DNA of 64,000 nt from Spirochaetota bacterium (GTDB lineage: Bacteria > Spirochaetota > UBA4802 > UBA5368): contig SCSX01000069.1 of the NCBI GenBank assembly GCA_004297825.1, positions 62,001 through 126,000 of the forward strand, written 5' to 3'. The notes under the pieces were generated by a model. It made no database searches and was not told the origin of the DNA. It saw only the letters and a list, made by a program, of their open reading frames with translations. Shown one piece after another: positions 26,690 to 33,914 of this stretch. A program made the position numbers and the translations under genes. The stretch's first letter is position 1. Each line of letters starts with the position of its first letter.

Positions 26690-28240
26690 CTAGCGGGCAA
26701 GGGACGCCATAGCCATCCGGATGAAGCGGACACCGTCGGTGGCCTTCATGACCTCGAGTCCCTGCTCGGCGCTGCAGAGGTCCGCCGCCAGTCCGTGGAT
26801 ATGGGCGCCGAGCGCCGCCGCATCCAGGGGGGGCATGTCCCGCAGTAAAAGCGCCCCAATAATTCCCGAAAGCACGTCGCCCGAGCCCGCCGTGGCGAGC
26901 GCGGGGTTTCCCGTGGTATTGATGCGCGCGTCCGCGCCGTCGTGGATCACGGTTCCGGGTCCCTTGAGCAGCGCCGTGCACCCGGTGCGCTCCGCGAGCG
27001 CCCCGGCAGCGCCAAAGCGGTTGTTCTTTATTTCCTCCACGCTCATCCCCAGGATCCGCGATGCCTCCAGGAAATGCGGGGTGATAATGAACCGGACCCC
27101 GCCCGGAAGTCTGTTTTCCTTCAGGTATTCCGCGAGGTGGTAGAGTCCGTCCCCATCTATAAGAACGCTCGGTATCCCGCCGGCCGCGCACGTCCCGATG
27201 AGCGTATCGAATACTATGCGGGAGTACGCCCCCCTCCCCATGCCCGGACCGATCACGAGCGCCCCGTAACGGCGGTCCTCCCCCATCAAGCGCTCCAGTC
27301 CCTGTGCGATCGCGGTCCCCTCGCCACCTTCCAGGGAGCGCGTAATGAGCTCAGGGACCGCGCCCGCGATAGCCACGCGTGCGCCCGGGGTCGTAATGAG
27401 CGTGGCGAGCCCCACGCCCGTCTGGAAGGCCGCCTCGGCGGTCATGATGATCGCGCCCTCCATGGTATCGAACCCGCCCGCGAGCAGGAGGTGGCCCGCC
27501 GCGCCCTTGTGGAAATCGGCGCCGGGGGGCGGGGGGAATATCCGTCGCGCATAACGCGTATCGGCGAGCTCGGTACGAATGTCGCCTCCCTCCGCGAGCG
27601 CCGCGGGAAACCCTATGTCCGCGATGCGAAGCTCTCCCGCGAACGGGCGCCCCGGCCAGGTGACGAGGGATACCTTGGGCAGGCCAATGGTTACGGTCAT
27701 GTCCGCGCGCACCGCCTCGCCGGCCGGTCCCTCCCCGTCCGAGGGCAGGCCGCTCGGCATGTCCACGGACAGCACGCGCGCCCCGCAGGCGTTGATCGCC
27801 GCGATTGCGGCCGCGAGCAGTCCGCGCGGCGCCCCCGTGAAACCGGTTCCCGCGAGCGCGTCCACGACGAGTCCCGCGTCCGCGAAGAGCGCCGGGCGGA
27901 GCTCGTTCTCGTCCCGGACCTCTTCGACCGTGACGCCCGATCGCTCGCATATGTTCAGGAATACCGCCGCGGTCGGCGTCATTTTAGACCTGGAGCCCGC
28001 CAGGATTACCCTTGCCCGCATGCCCCGGTTTGCGAGGAGATAGGCGATCACGAAACCGTCGCCGCCGTTGTTGCCCGTCCCGGAACAGACGACCACCTGT
28101 CCGGCATCGCGCATCTCTTCGAAGATGATATCGGCCACCGCCTTCCCCGCGAACCCCATGAGGACCTCGCTGGGAATTCCCGCCCCGTCGATCGCGGCGC
28201 GGTCGATGCGCCGCATCTCGTCCGCGGTGACGACCTTCAT
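26690..28240 (-). CDS. nnr: Bifunctional NAD(P)HX epimerase / ADP-dependent NAD(P)HX dehydratase
   Basis: 516-residue YjeF-type fusion repairing hydrated NADH/NADPH. The N-terminal epimerase domain (about residues 1-215) has GTGNNGGDGFVIAYLLANRG. The C-terminal ribokinase-like dehydratase domain (about 225-516) has KGAAGHLLLAGG, VIGPGMGRG, GTVIHDG and the signature ATAGSGDVLSGIIGALL. The length is normal for the fused enzyme. It starts at the base next to the stop codon of the upstream lipoprotein gene, so the two are co-transcribed. Cytosolic housekeeping function. Confidence 0.95.
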   Translation of the reverse strand: MKVVTADEMRRIDRAAIDGAGIPSEVLMGFAGKAVADIIFEEMRDAGQVVVCSGTGNNGGDGFVIAYLLANRGMRARVILAGSRSKMTPTAAVFLNICERSGVTVEEVRDENELRPALFADAGLVVDALAGTGFTGAPRGLLAAAIAAINACGARVLSVDMPSGLPSDGEGPAGEAVRADMTVTIGLPKVSLVTWPGRPFAGELRIADIGFPAALAEGGDIRTELADTRYARRIFPPPPGADFHKGAAGHLLLAGGFDTMEGAIIMTAEAAFQTGVGLATLITTPGARVAIAGAVPELITRSLEGGEGTAIAQGLERLMGEDRRYGALVIGPGMGRGAYSRIVFDTLIGTCAAGGIPSVLIDGDGLYHLAEYLKENRLPGGVRFIITPHFLEASRILGMSVEEIKNNRFGAAGALAERTGCTALLKGPGTVIHDGADARINTTGNPALATAGSGDVLSGIIGALLLRDMPPLDAAALGAHIHGLAADLCSAEQGLEVMKATDGVRFIRMAMASLAR

Positions 28241-29350
28241 CTATTTCCACTCCATGACATCGATTTCCTTGCGCGTCGCGTGGATGGAATACAACTGGCC
28301 CGTCTCATCCGTGAATACGTCCTCATAGAGCTTGCCGTCCTGGGTCTCGATGCGGATATTGTTGATGACGTTCCCGTCGAAATTGTAGATTACGAATTTC
28401 AGCCTGCGGTCCTCGACGTTCCACAGGAACATGTGCTTGTCGTCCACGAGGGAGAAGAGCTCGTTCTTGGGATCGGGTATCTGCACCACGGTCTGCTGCT
28501 TTCCCTTTGCGAGCGAATAATCGAAAATCCTCCGGTACTTGAAGCGCGTGCCGCTGTAATAGGCGACGGAGACCAGGTAATTCTCGCCCGACCTGAACAC
28601 GCGCACGCTCTCGATACGGCCCTTGTAGGTCTCGCCGCCCTCGGTTTCCTTGAAATCCAGGTTTGCGAGCGTCGCGTGGTATTCGCGTTTCTTGTTATTG
28701 AACCGGTAGACGCTCCAGGAGTCCATGGTGCGCGCGACCACGAGAAGCCTGTCGCTCTTGTCGATATCGATGCTCTCGATATAATAGAAGGGTATGTCGG
28801 GATTTCCCTTCTGGCCGTTCACGTAATTAAGGCCCCCATCCTTGTCGAACACGAGCACGTAGGAGGGGGAGAAGTCCATATCGTCGGATTTTTCGGTCTT
28901 GGCCTGCCCGCCCGGCTGGAGCCGGTTCTGCACGTATATGGCCCCGTTCGAATCGGCGGTGATGTGGCCCACCACGCCGAAATTGAAGTGCGCCGATCTG
29001 ACCTTGTCGGCGGACTCCTTTGATTCTTTCGCTTCTTTCGCTTCCTTCCCCTCTTTGCCCTCTTTGCCCTTCTGCCCGATAACGAGCAGCGGCGTGCCGT
29101 CGGTATCGAGCACCTGGACACGCTTGAGGAGGTTGTCGGCGGTATAGAGGCGGCCGTGGTAGGCCCTGACCAGGAACGAGACGTTCAGGATGGCGCTTTC
29201 TTCCTGTTCCACCATGATGTTTCCCGGCTCCGAGCCCGCCTTGATGGAGCACAATTTCTTCGCCTTGAGCGAGCTCACCCTCCAGTGACCGCAGGAAAGG
29301 GCCGCGGCCAGGCCCGCCAGGCAGATGAGCACTACAAGCTTTTTATTCAT
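28241..29350 (-). CDS. Lipoprotein, predicted beta-propeller, with K/E/G repeat
   Basis: 369 residues from an ATG preceded by GAGGATTT; a longer frame upstream has no support. The lipobox is LSC at residues 18-20. The rest has regularly spaced strands with Asp-rich turns (VLDTDGTPLLVIG, YVLVFDKDGGLNYVNGQKG, IYVQNRL), typical of NHL/6-bladed propeller proteins. Residues 92-116 are a low-complexity run of KEG/KEA/KES units encoded by imperfect 9-base repeats at 29003-29077. It resembles Leptospira-type LIC_12708 lipoproteins in layout. The function is unknown. Confidence 0.65.
   Translation of the reverse strand: MNKKLVVLICLAGLAAALSCGHWRVSSLKAKKLCSIKAGSEPGNIMVEQEESAILNVSFLVRAYHGRLYTADNLLKRVQVLDTDGTPLLVIGQKGKEGKEGKEAKEAKESKESADKVRSAHFNFGVVGHITADSNGAIYVQNRLQPGGQAKTEKSDDMDFSPSYVLVFDKDGGLNYVNGQKGNPDIPFYYIESIDIDKSDRLLVVARTMDSWSVYRFNNKKREYHATLANLDFKETEGGETYKGRIESVRVFRSGENYLVSVAYYSGTRFKYRRIFDYSLAKGKQQTVVQIPDPKNELFSLVDDKHMFLWNVEDRRLKFVIYNFDGNVINNIRIETQDGKLYEDVFTDETGQLYSIHATRKEIDVMEWK
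29003..29077 (-). repeat. Tandem 9-base-type repeat inside lipoprotein gene
   Basis: Imperfect in-frame units coding KEG, KEG, KEA, KEA, KES, KES. Changes in unit number would keep the frame, so length variation is possible without loss of the protein. Confidence 0.65.
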
Positions 29351-29482
29351 AAATCCTCGATTCGTATTCAAGTGCGGCCCCGGGGATGCCCCGCCACCGT
29401 CAGGTATCCGATTATACGCGTGCAGGGAATTATTCAAGAGAAATTTCCTCCATCTTTTTACCGGACGGCAGCCAATATTGCA

Positions 29483-29512
29483 TTGACAGGAGAACGCCCC
29501 GATTTTTAGTTT
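29483..29512 (+). promoter_or_regulatory. Promoter candidate of acyl-CoA dehydrogenase gene
   Basis: A perfect TTGACA is followed after 18 bases by TAGTTT, with an AT-rich stretch TTTAATATAA just beyond, about 46 bases before the start codon. Confidence 0.5.
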
Positions 29513-29557
29513 AATATAAGAAGGGAATCTCATCCAAACCCAATCTAGGAGACACGT

Positions 29558-30715
29558 ATGGACTTCAATCTTTCCGAAGAACAGCAGATGGTCAAGGATA
29601 TGTGCCGGAAATTCGCGGATAACGAGCTCGCGCCCAAGGCGGCAGAGTACGACAAATCGCACGCCTTCCCGTGGGAACACGTCAAGAAGCTGGGCGAGAT
29701 GGGCATGATGGGCGTCGTATATCCCGAAGAGTACAACGGCTCCGGGATGGATTACGTATGCTACGCGATCGCCGTCGAGGAACTTTCACGCGGGTGCGCA
29801 TCGACCGGCGTCATCGTGTCCGCGCACAATTCGCTCTGCCTCTCACCCATCTACTATTTCGGCACGGAGGCGCAAAAGAAGAAATACCTCTCGAAGCTCT
29901 GCACCGGGGAATGGTTAGGCTGCTTCGGCCTCACCGAGCCCTCCGCCGGCAGCGACGCCGCGGGCACGAAGACCACCGCGGAGCTCAAGAACGGCAAATG
30001 GGTGCTTAACGGCACCAAGAACTTCATCACGAACGGCGGCGTCGCGAACGTGGCCGTGGCGATCGCGGTGACCGAAAAGGGAATCGGCCACAAGGGCCTC
30101 ACCTTCTTCATCATCGAGAACACCACTCCCGGGTACTCCGTGGGCAAGAGCGAGGACAAGCTCGGCATCTGCGCCTCCTCCACCACCGAGCTCATCTTCG
30201 ACAACTGCGAGATCCCCGAGGAGAATATCCTGGGCAAGAAGGGCGAGGGATTCAAGGTCGCGATGCATACCCTGGACGGCGGCCGTGTGGGCATTGCCGC
30301 GCAGGCGCTGGGCATTGCGCAGGCCGCGCTCGACGCGTCGGCGAAGTACGCCAAGGAGCGGGTGCAGTTCAACCAGCCCATCGCGAAGAACCAGGCCATC
30401 CAGTGGATGCTCGCCGACATGGCCACCGAGATCCAGGCGTCCCGCCTGCTCGTGTACCAGGCCGCGCAGCTGCTCACGGAAGGCCACGGCGACCGGCGCA
30501 AGGCGTCCAAGTTCGCAGCCATGGCCAAGCTCTACGCCTCCGAGGCCAGCCACCGCGTAACCCACAAGGCCATCCAGATTTTCGGCGGCTACGGCTACGT
30601 GAAGGACTACCCGGCGGAACGCTACTACCGCGATTCGCGCATCACGGAGATCTACGAGGGCACCTCGGAGATCCAGAGGCTCGTGATCGCGTCGAACGTG
30701 CTTGCGGAATATTGA
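29558..30715 (+). CDS. Acyl-CoA dehydrogenase (short-chain/butyryl-CoA type)
   Basis: 385-residue flavoenzyme introducing the trans-2,3 double bond into acyl-CoA, passing electrons to ETF. Domains in order: N-terminal helical domain (FNLSEEQQMVKDMCRKFADN), beta domain (CFGLTEPSAGSDAAGTKTTA and GTKNFITNGG) and C-terminal helical domain (FNQPIAKNQAIQWMLADM, IQIFGGYGYVKDYPAERYYRD). The catalytic glutamate is in ITEIYEGTSEIQ near the end. The length is standard. It stands alone, with its own promoter and a terminator, and no etf genes beside it. Start supported by AGGAGA. Confidence 0.95.
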   Translation: MDFNLSEEQQMVKDMCRKFADNELAPKAAEYDKSHAFPWEHVKKLGEMGMMGVVYPEEYNGSGMDYVCYAIAVEELSRGCASTGVIVSAHNSLCLSPIYYFGTEAQKKKYLSKLCTGEWLGCFGLTEPSAGSDAAGTKTTAELKNGKWVLNGTKNFITNGGVANVAVAIAVTEKGIGHKGLTFFIIENTTPGYSVGKSEDKLGICASSTTELIFDNCEIPEENILGKKGEGFKVAMHTLDGGRVGIAAQALGIAQAALDASAKYAKERVQFNQPIAKNQAIQWMLADMATEIQASRLLVYQAAQLLTEGHGDRRKASKFAAMAKLYASEASHRVTHKAIQIFGGYGYVKDYPAERYYRDSRITEIYEGTSEIQRLVIASNVLAEY

Positions 30716-30740
30716 TTAACGCTTTCAGCGGATTCAATGA

Positions 30741-30770
30741 AAGGGGTGCGAGTGATCGCGCCCCTTTTTT
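30741..30770 (+). terminator. Rho-independent terminator
   Basis: AAGGGGTGCG / CGCGCCCCTT stem with one wobble pair and a short loop, followed by a T-run. It ends the acyl-CoA dehydrogenase transcript and marks the left border of the AT-rich island. Confidence 0.85.
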
Positions 30771-30829
30771 GTTTGTACGCACGAGTATCTGGTTGGTGCG
30801 AAAAATATCGTATCAAACGCCATTTCCTG

Positions 30830-30858
30830 TTGACAGAAATGCCATATGTCGCTATCTT
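30830..30858 (+). promoter_or_regulatory. Promoter of the toxin-antitoxin operon
   Basis: A consensus TTGACA and TATCTT are separated by exactly 17 bases. Transcription would start near 30865, which excludes an earlier in-frame ATG at 30846 and supports the antitoxin start used here. Confidence 0.75.
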
Positions 30859-30860
30859 GT

Positions 30861-30874
30861 ATGTCAGATGACAT
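30861..30874. promoter_or_regulatory. Candidate autoregulatory operator of the TA operon
   Basis: ATGTCA and TGACAT form an inverted repeat with a two-base centre, at the predicted transcription start. Xre-type antitoxins usually repress their own promoter at such sites. Confidence 0.5.
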
Positions 30875-30890
30875 CATATCGAGGAACATA

Positions 30891-31331
30891 ATGAATTACG
30901 ATTTTCTACATTATATGTATAAGTTACCGCCCAAGGTGGTTAGCAGCATACACAATGACAACGAGCTGATCGAAGTTATTCGGAATAAATTCACTGCCGA
31001 CAATGCCAGGAATTTTATTAATTTTTCGGAACTTTCATTAAACGAATGGTCAACCATATTACCTATATCAAAACGAACTCTACAGAGAGAACTTGAAAAA
31101 AAGCATAAAATTTTAGAATTTAAAGTTACTGAAACTTTTGTTGAAATTGGTGAAATATATTCCATTGGCCTTGAGGCATTTGATGAAAACAAAGAAAGGT
31201 TTAACAATTGGCTGAATACTGAAAATGCTTATTTCAACCATAAAAAACCCATCGAGATTATGGATTCGCACAAGGGACGCGATTTGATAAAAGCAGAATT
31301 AAACAGAATTGAATATAGTGAATTCAGCTAA
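30891..31331 (+). CDS. Antitoxin of RES/Xre system (MbcA/ParS-like)
   Basis: 146-residue protein just upstream of the RES toxin, with a TAATG overlap. The segment ELSLNEWSTILPISKRTLQRELEKK resembles the N-terminal helix-turn-helix region of Xre/MbcA/ParS antitoxins. The C-terminal half (YSIGLEAFDENKERFNNWLNTENAYFNHKKPIEIMDSHKGRDLIKAEL) is the DUF2384/MbcA toxin-binding domain, with the characteristic NxW-L and P-x-x-x-M/L-D-G/S blocks. It would neutralise the toxin and repress the operon. The ribosome site is GAGGAA. The gene is much richer in A+T than its surroundings, a sign of transfer. Confidence 0.88.
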   Translation: MNYDFLHYMYKLPPKVVSSIHNDNELIEVIRNKFTADNARNFINFSELSLNEWSTILPISKRTLQRELEKKHKILEFKVTETFVEIGEIYSIGLEAFDENKERFNNWLNTENAYFNHKKPIEIMDSHKGRDLIKAELNRIEYSEFS

Positions 31332-31795
31332 TGGTTCTTTATCGGGTCTCAAAACTTCGTCATGCTGATGATTTAAGTGGAAAGGGAGCGGAACTACCGG
31401 GTGGGCGCTGGAACAAGAAGGGCTATCCGGCAATATATTTAGCTGAAAATATCTCACTTGCCATTCTTGAGACAATTGTTCATTGCCAATGCATCAATGA
31501 TTTGCATAATAGATTGATATTATCATTCGAAGTACCCGATTCATCCATAAAAGTTTATAACCGCTCTTTATTACCTCCAGACTGGAATTCTATTCCCTGG
31601 AATAATTATACAATCGAAAACGGCACTATTTGGCTTGAATCACGGGAAACATTATTGCTTAAAGTTCCTTCTTCAATTGTTCCAAACGAAAATATTTTTA
31701 TTTTAAATCCCAAACACGTCGATTTTCAAAATGTAAGAATAATAAATCGAGAAATATTACAGCCGGATAATCGTCTCGTTTTAGCACAAACATAA
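31331..31795 (+). CDS. RES-domain toxin (NAD+-degrading/ADP-ribosylating family)
   Basis: 154 residues matching the RES domain: RVSKLRHADDLSGKGAELPGGRWNKKGYPAIYLAENISLAILETIVH supplies the conserved Arg, the GGRWN block, Y and the A-x-x-E motif, and IWLESRETLLLKVPS supplies the late Ser. Characterised relatives (MbcT, ParT) degrade NAD+ or ADP-ribosylate a host enzyme. Translation is coupled to the antitoxin. Its stop codon lies inside an attC-like site. AT-rich like its partner. Confidence 0.92.
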   Translation: MVLYRVSKLRHADDLSGKGAELPGGRWNKKGYPAIYLAENISLAILETIVHCQCINDLHNRLILSFEVPDSSIKVYNRSLLPPDWNSIPWNNYTIENGTIWLESRETLLLKVPSSIVPNENIFILNPKHVDFQNVRIINREILQPDNRLVLAQT

Positions 31796-31846
31796 CGCGT
31801 CGTACGCCACAACCAGCGCAACATCGGGTATGCTTTGACGTTATAG
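31791..31846. other. attC-like site overlapping the toxin stop codon
   Basis: A 56-base imperfect inverted repeat. The ends are CATAACG and CGTTATAG, whose ATAACG/CGTTAT cores are perfectly complementary; a GTC...GAC step and a variable centre follow inwards. Integron attC sites have this shape (RYYYAAC to GTTRRRY) and typically begin at the end of the cassette gene, as here. No integrase or second convincing site is visible in the window, so this is a candidate only. Confidence 0.35.
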
Positions 31847-31947
31847 GACATTTTGTATTGGCTTTTTGTATTTGATATTTAACATTATCTATTTGTGACT
31901 TGTAAAAGTGAAACAAGTATAATATTTACCATGGATGAATCAAAACA

Positions 31948-32442
31948 ATGCAGGATGAATATTTTTCAGTCTTGATCTTGATAATAACATCAATTTCTAT
32001 GTTATATTATATTTTGCCCAAAAATGGAGACAGAGAATTTTATAAAGACTTTTCAAATTATAATTTCTGTCTAAACGTTGCTGATGAAGATTTAATTATG
32101 GAAATCTTTACATCTTCAAATGAAAATGAAATAATGATTTATCGAATTATACTAGATGCTCATAACATTAATTATTACATAATCAATTCAATTTTTCATC
32201 ATCTATATCCAGGACCATATATTTGGGGTTATAATGTAGCAAGATTTTATATAAAACGAAGTGATTATAAATCTGCATTTGAATTGTTAGTCGATTATAA
32301 AATATCCACAAGTAACCTTAAACCACAAACAAGGACAAAAGTAAAAATTAGAAATATATTTGAAGCTTTAGTTTTAGGATGGATAATTCACGAAAAAGAG
32401 TTTAAAGGTAATACATATCTTGCAAAGCATAAATATAAATGA
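31948..32442 (+). CDS. AT-rich membrane-anchored protein with DUF2007-like domain
   Basis: 164 residues. An N-terminal transmembrane segment (FSVLILIITSISMLYYILP) is followed by a short linker and IMEIFTSSNENEIMIYRIILDAHNINYYI...ARFYIKRSDYKSAFELLVDY. That matches the layout of DUF2007 (putative signal-transducing) domains: a strand, a helix covering an inherited position, a hypervariable loop, a strand and a final helix. Codon use is strongly AT-biased and unlike the chromosome around it. It follows the attC-like site, so it may be a second cassette. The function is unknown. Confidence 0.6.
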   Translation: MQDEYFSVLILIITSISMLYYILPKNGDREFYKDFSNYNFCLNVADEDLIMEIFTSSNENEIMIYRIILDAHNINYYIINSIFHHLYPGPYIWGYNVARFYIKRSDYKSAFELLVDYKISTSNLKPQTRTKVKIRNIFEALVLGWIIHEKEFKGNTYLAKHKYK

Positions 32443-32681
32443 AACATATTATTATATAATGATGATTTAATAAAATATTGTTGTGAAACCATTACAAAAC
32501 GTCATACAACCCCCCAGTGTCAAGATAGTTGTCGCCTCATAAGGAGGAGGCAACAATGAAGTACAGTAAAGTTTCCCCAAGTGTCAGATTTCGATTCATT
32601 TTGTTATTGCATTTCTTCCCCCCTCCCCCCTCATTATTCCTCCTGCACAGCGCGATGAATCATTACGTACGGAGCTTCACC
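32443..32681. other. Right edge of AT-rich island, possible mobile-element remnant
   Basis: 239 bases. AT-rich sequence gives way to a segment with direct AGTGTCA words (32516-32522 and 32580-32586) and an AAGGAGGAGG ribosome site before ATG 32556. That ATG opens a frame that runs on into argJ without a stop, but its ~40 residues do not resemble ArgJ. It looks like the left end of a lost insertion joined to argJ. Confidence 0.4.
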
Positions 32682-33872
32682 ATGAAAATCCTCGACGGCG
32701 GCCTGGAGCTCGTTCCCGGCTACACCTTTTCCGCGATCGAATGCGGCATCAAGTACGCGGGTCGGCTCGACTTTTCGCTCATTTTTTCGGAGAAACCGTG
32801 CCGCGCGGCCGGGGCGTTCACCACGAATCGCATCTTTGCCGCGCCGGTCCGCCTGTGCAGGGAGCGTATCGGCGGAACGGTGCACGGCGTGCTCATCAAC
32901 GCGACGAACGCGAACGCGTGCACGGGCGACGAGGGGTACCGCAACGCCGTGGCGCTCACGCGCGAGACCGCCCTGAAGCTTGCCGTTCCGGCGGACTCCC
33001 TGCTCATGGCCTCGACCGGCGTTATCGGCGTCCAGCTCCCCGCGGATAAGATGCGCGCATCGGTCCCGTCGCTCGTAGGGGGGCTTTCCCGCGAGGCGGG
33101 CGCGGTCGTCCCCAGGGCGATTATGACCACGGACACGTATCCCAAGGCGGCCGCGGCGTCCTTCGAAACCTCGGCGGGCGCGTTCACTATCGCGGGCACG
33201 GCCAAAGGCGTGGGCATGATCGCGCCCAATATGGCGACGCTGCTCGCCTTTCTCGTCACCGATGCGCCCCTGGCGGGCCCGGTCATGGATGGGGTTTTCG
33301 GGCGGTGCATAGCGCGCTCGCTCAACGCGATCACCATCGACGGGGACATGTCGACCAACGACACCGCAATCCTCCTTGCCCCCCGTGCGGACGCGCCCCT
33401 GGGCGATCCCCGCGACGCGGAGGCGTTCGAGGAGGCGCTCCTGTACGTCCTCACGCGTCTCGCGGAGCTCCTCGTGCGGGACGGTGAAGGCGCCACCAAG
33501 TTCGTGACGGTCGACGTGACGCGCGCCGAATCCGACGACGACGCGCGGCGCGCCGCCCGGTCAATCGCCGAATCCCTGCTCGTGAAAACCGCCCTTTTCG
33601 GGAATGATCCCAACTGGGGGCGCATCGCATGCGCGGCGGGCTACTCCGGGGCCGCCCTGTCCGAGGACACGCTCTCGGTGAGCATCAACGGGGTGCTTCT
33701 TCTTTCCCGCGGGGTCCCGCAGGCGGTCAACCGAAAAGAGGTGATCGAAAAGATGAGCGTAAAGGACCTGATCATCGAGCTCGATATCGGCCGGGGGACG
33801 GGAAGCGCACGATTCTATACGAGCGATATCTCGTACGACTATGTGAAGATCAACGCGGAGTACACGACATAA
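32682..33872 (+). CDS. argJ: Bifunctional ornithine acetyltransferase / N-acetylglutamate synthase
   Basis: 396 residues of normal length. It moves the acetyl group from N-acetylornithine to glutamate, and may also use acetyl-CoA. The proenzyme cleaves itself before the nucleophilic threonine of APNMATLLAF (Thr187). Other family marks are the N-terminal DGGLELVPGYTFSAIECGIK, STGVIGVQLP, and NDPNWGRIACAAGYSG. The start has GGAG eight bases upstream; the open frame extends further left into unrelated sequence. It is the first of four arginine genes here but is separated from argD by a beta-barrel gene. Confidence 0.95.
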   Translation: MKILDGGLELVPGYTFSAIECGIKYAGRLDFSLIFSEKPCRAAGAFTTNRIFAAPVRLCRERIGGTVHGVLINATNANACTGDEGYRNAVALTRETALKLAVPADSLLMASTGVIGVQLPADKMRASVPSLVGGLSREAGAVVPRAIMTTDTYPKAAAASFETSAGAFTIAGTAKGVGMIAPNMATLLAFLVTDAPLAGPVMDGVFGRCIARSLNAITIDGDMSTNDTAILLAPRADAPLGDPRDAEAFEEALLYVLTRLAELLVRDGEGATKFVTVDVTRAESDDDARRAARSIAESLLVKTALFGNDPNWGRIACAAGYSGAALSEDTLSVSINGVLLLSRGVPQAVNRKEVIEKMSVKDLIIELDIGRGTGSARFYTSDISYDYVKINAEYTT

Positions 33873-33914
33873 TATCAGGGGGCGCATTATTTCATTCTTG
33901 ACGAATCCGCGATT

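Noticed and set aside
26942-29023. 693-codon plus-strand open frame
   Set aside because: It runs antisense to the NAD(P)HX repair gene and the lipoprotein gene, which have clear motifs; its translation is His/Arg/Glu-rich noise.
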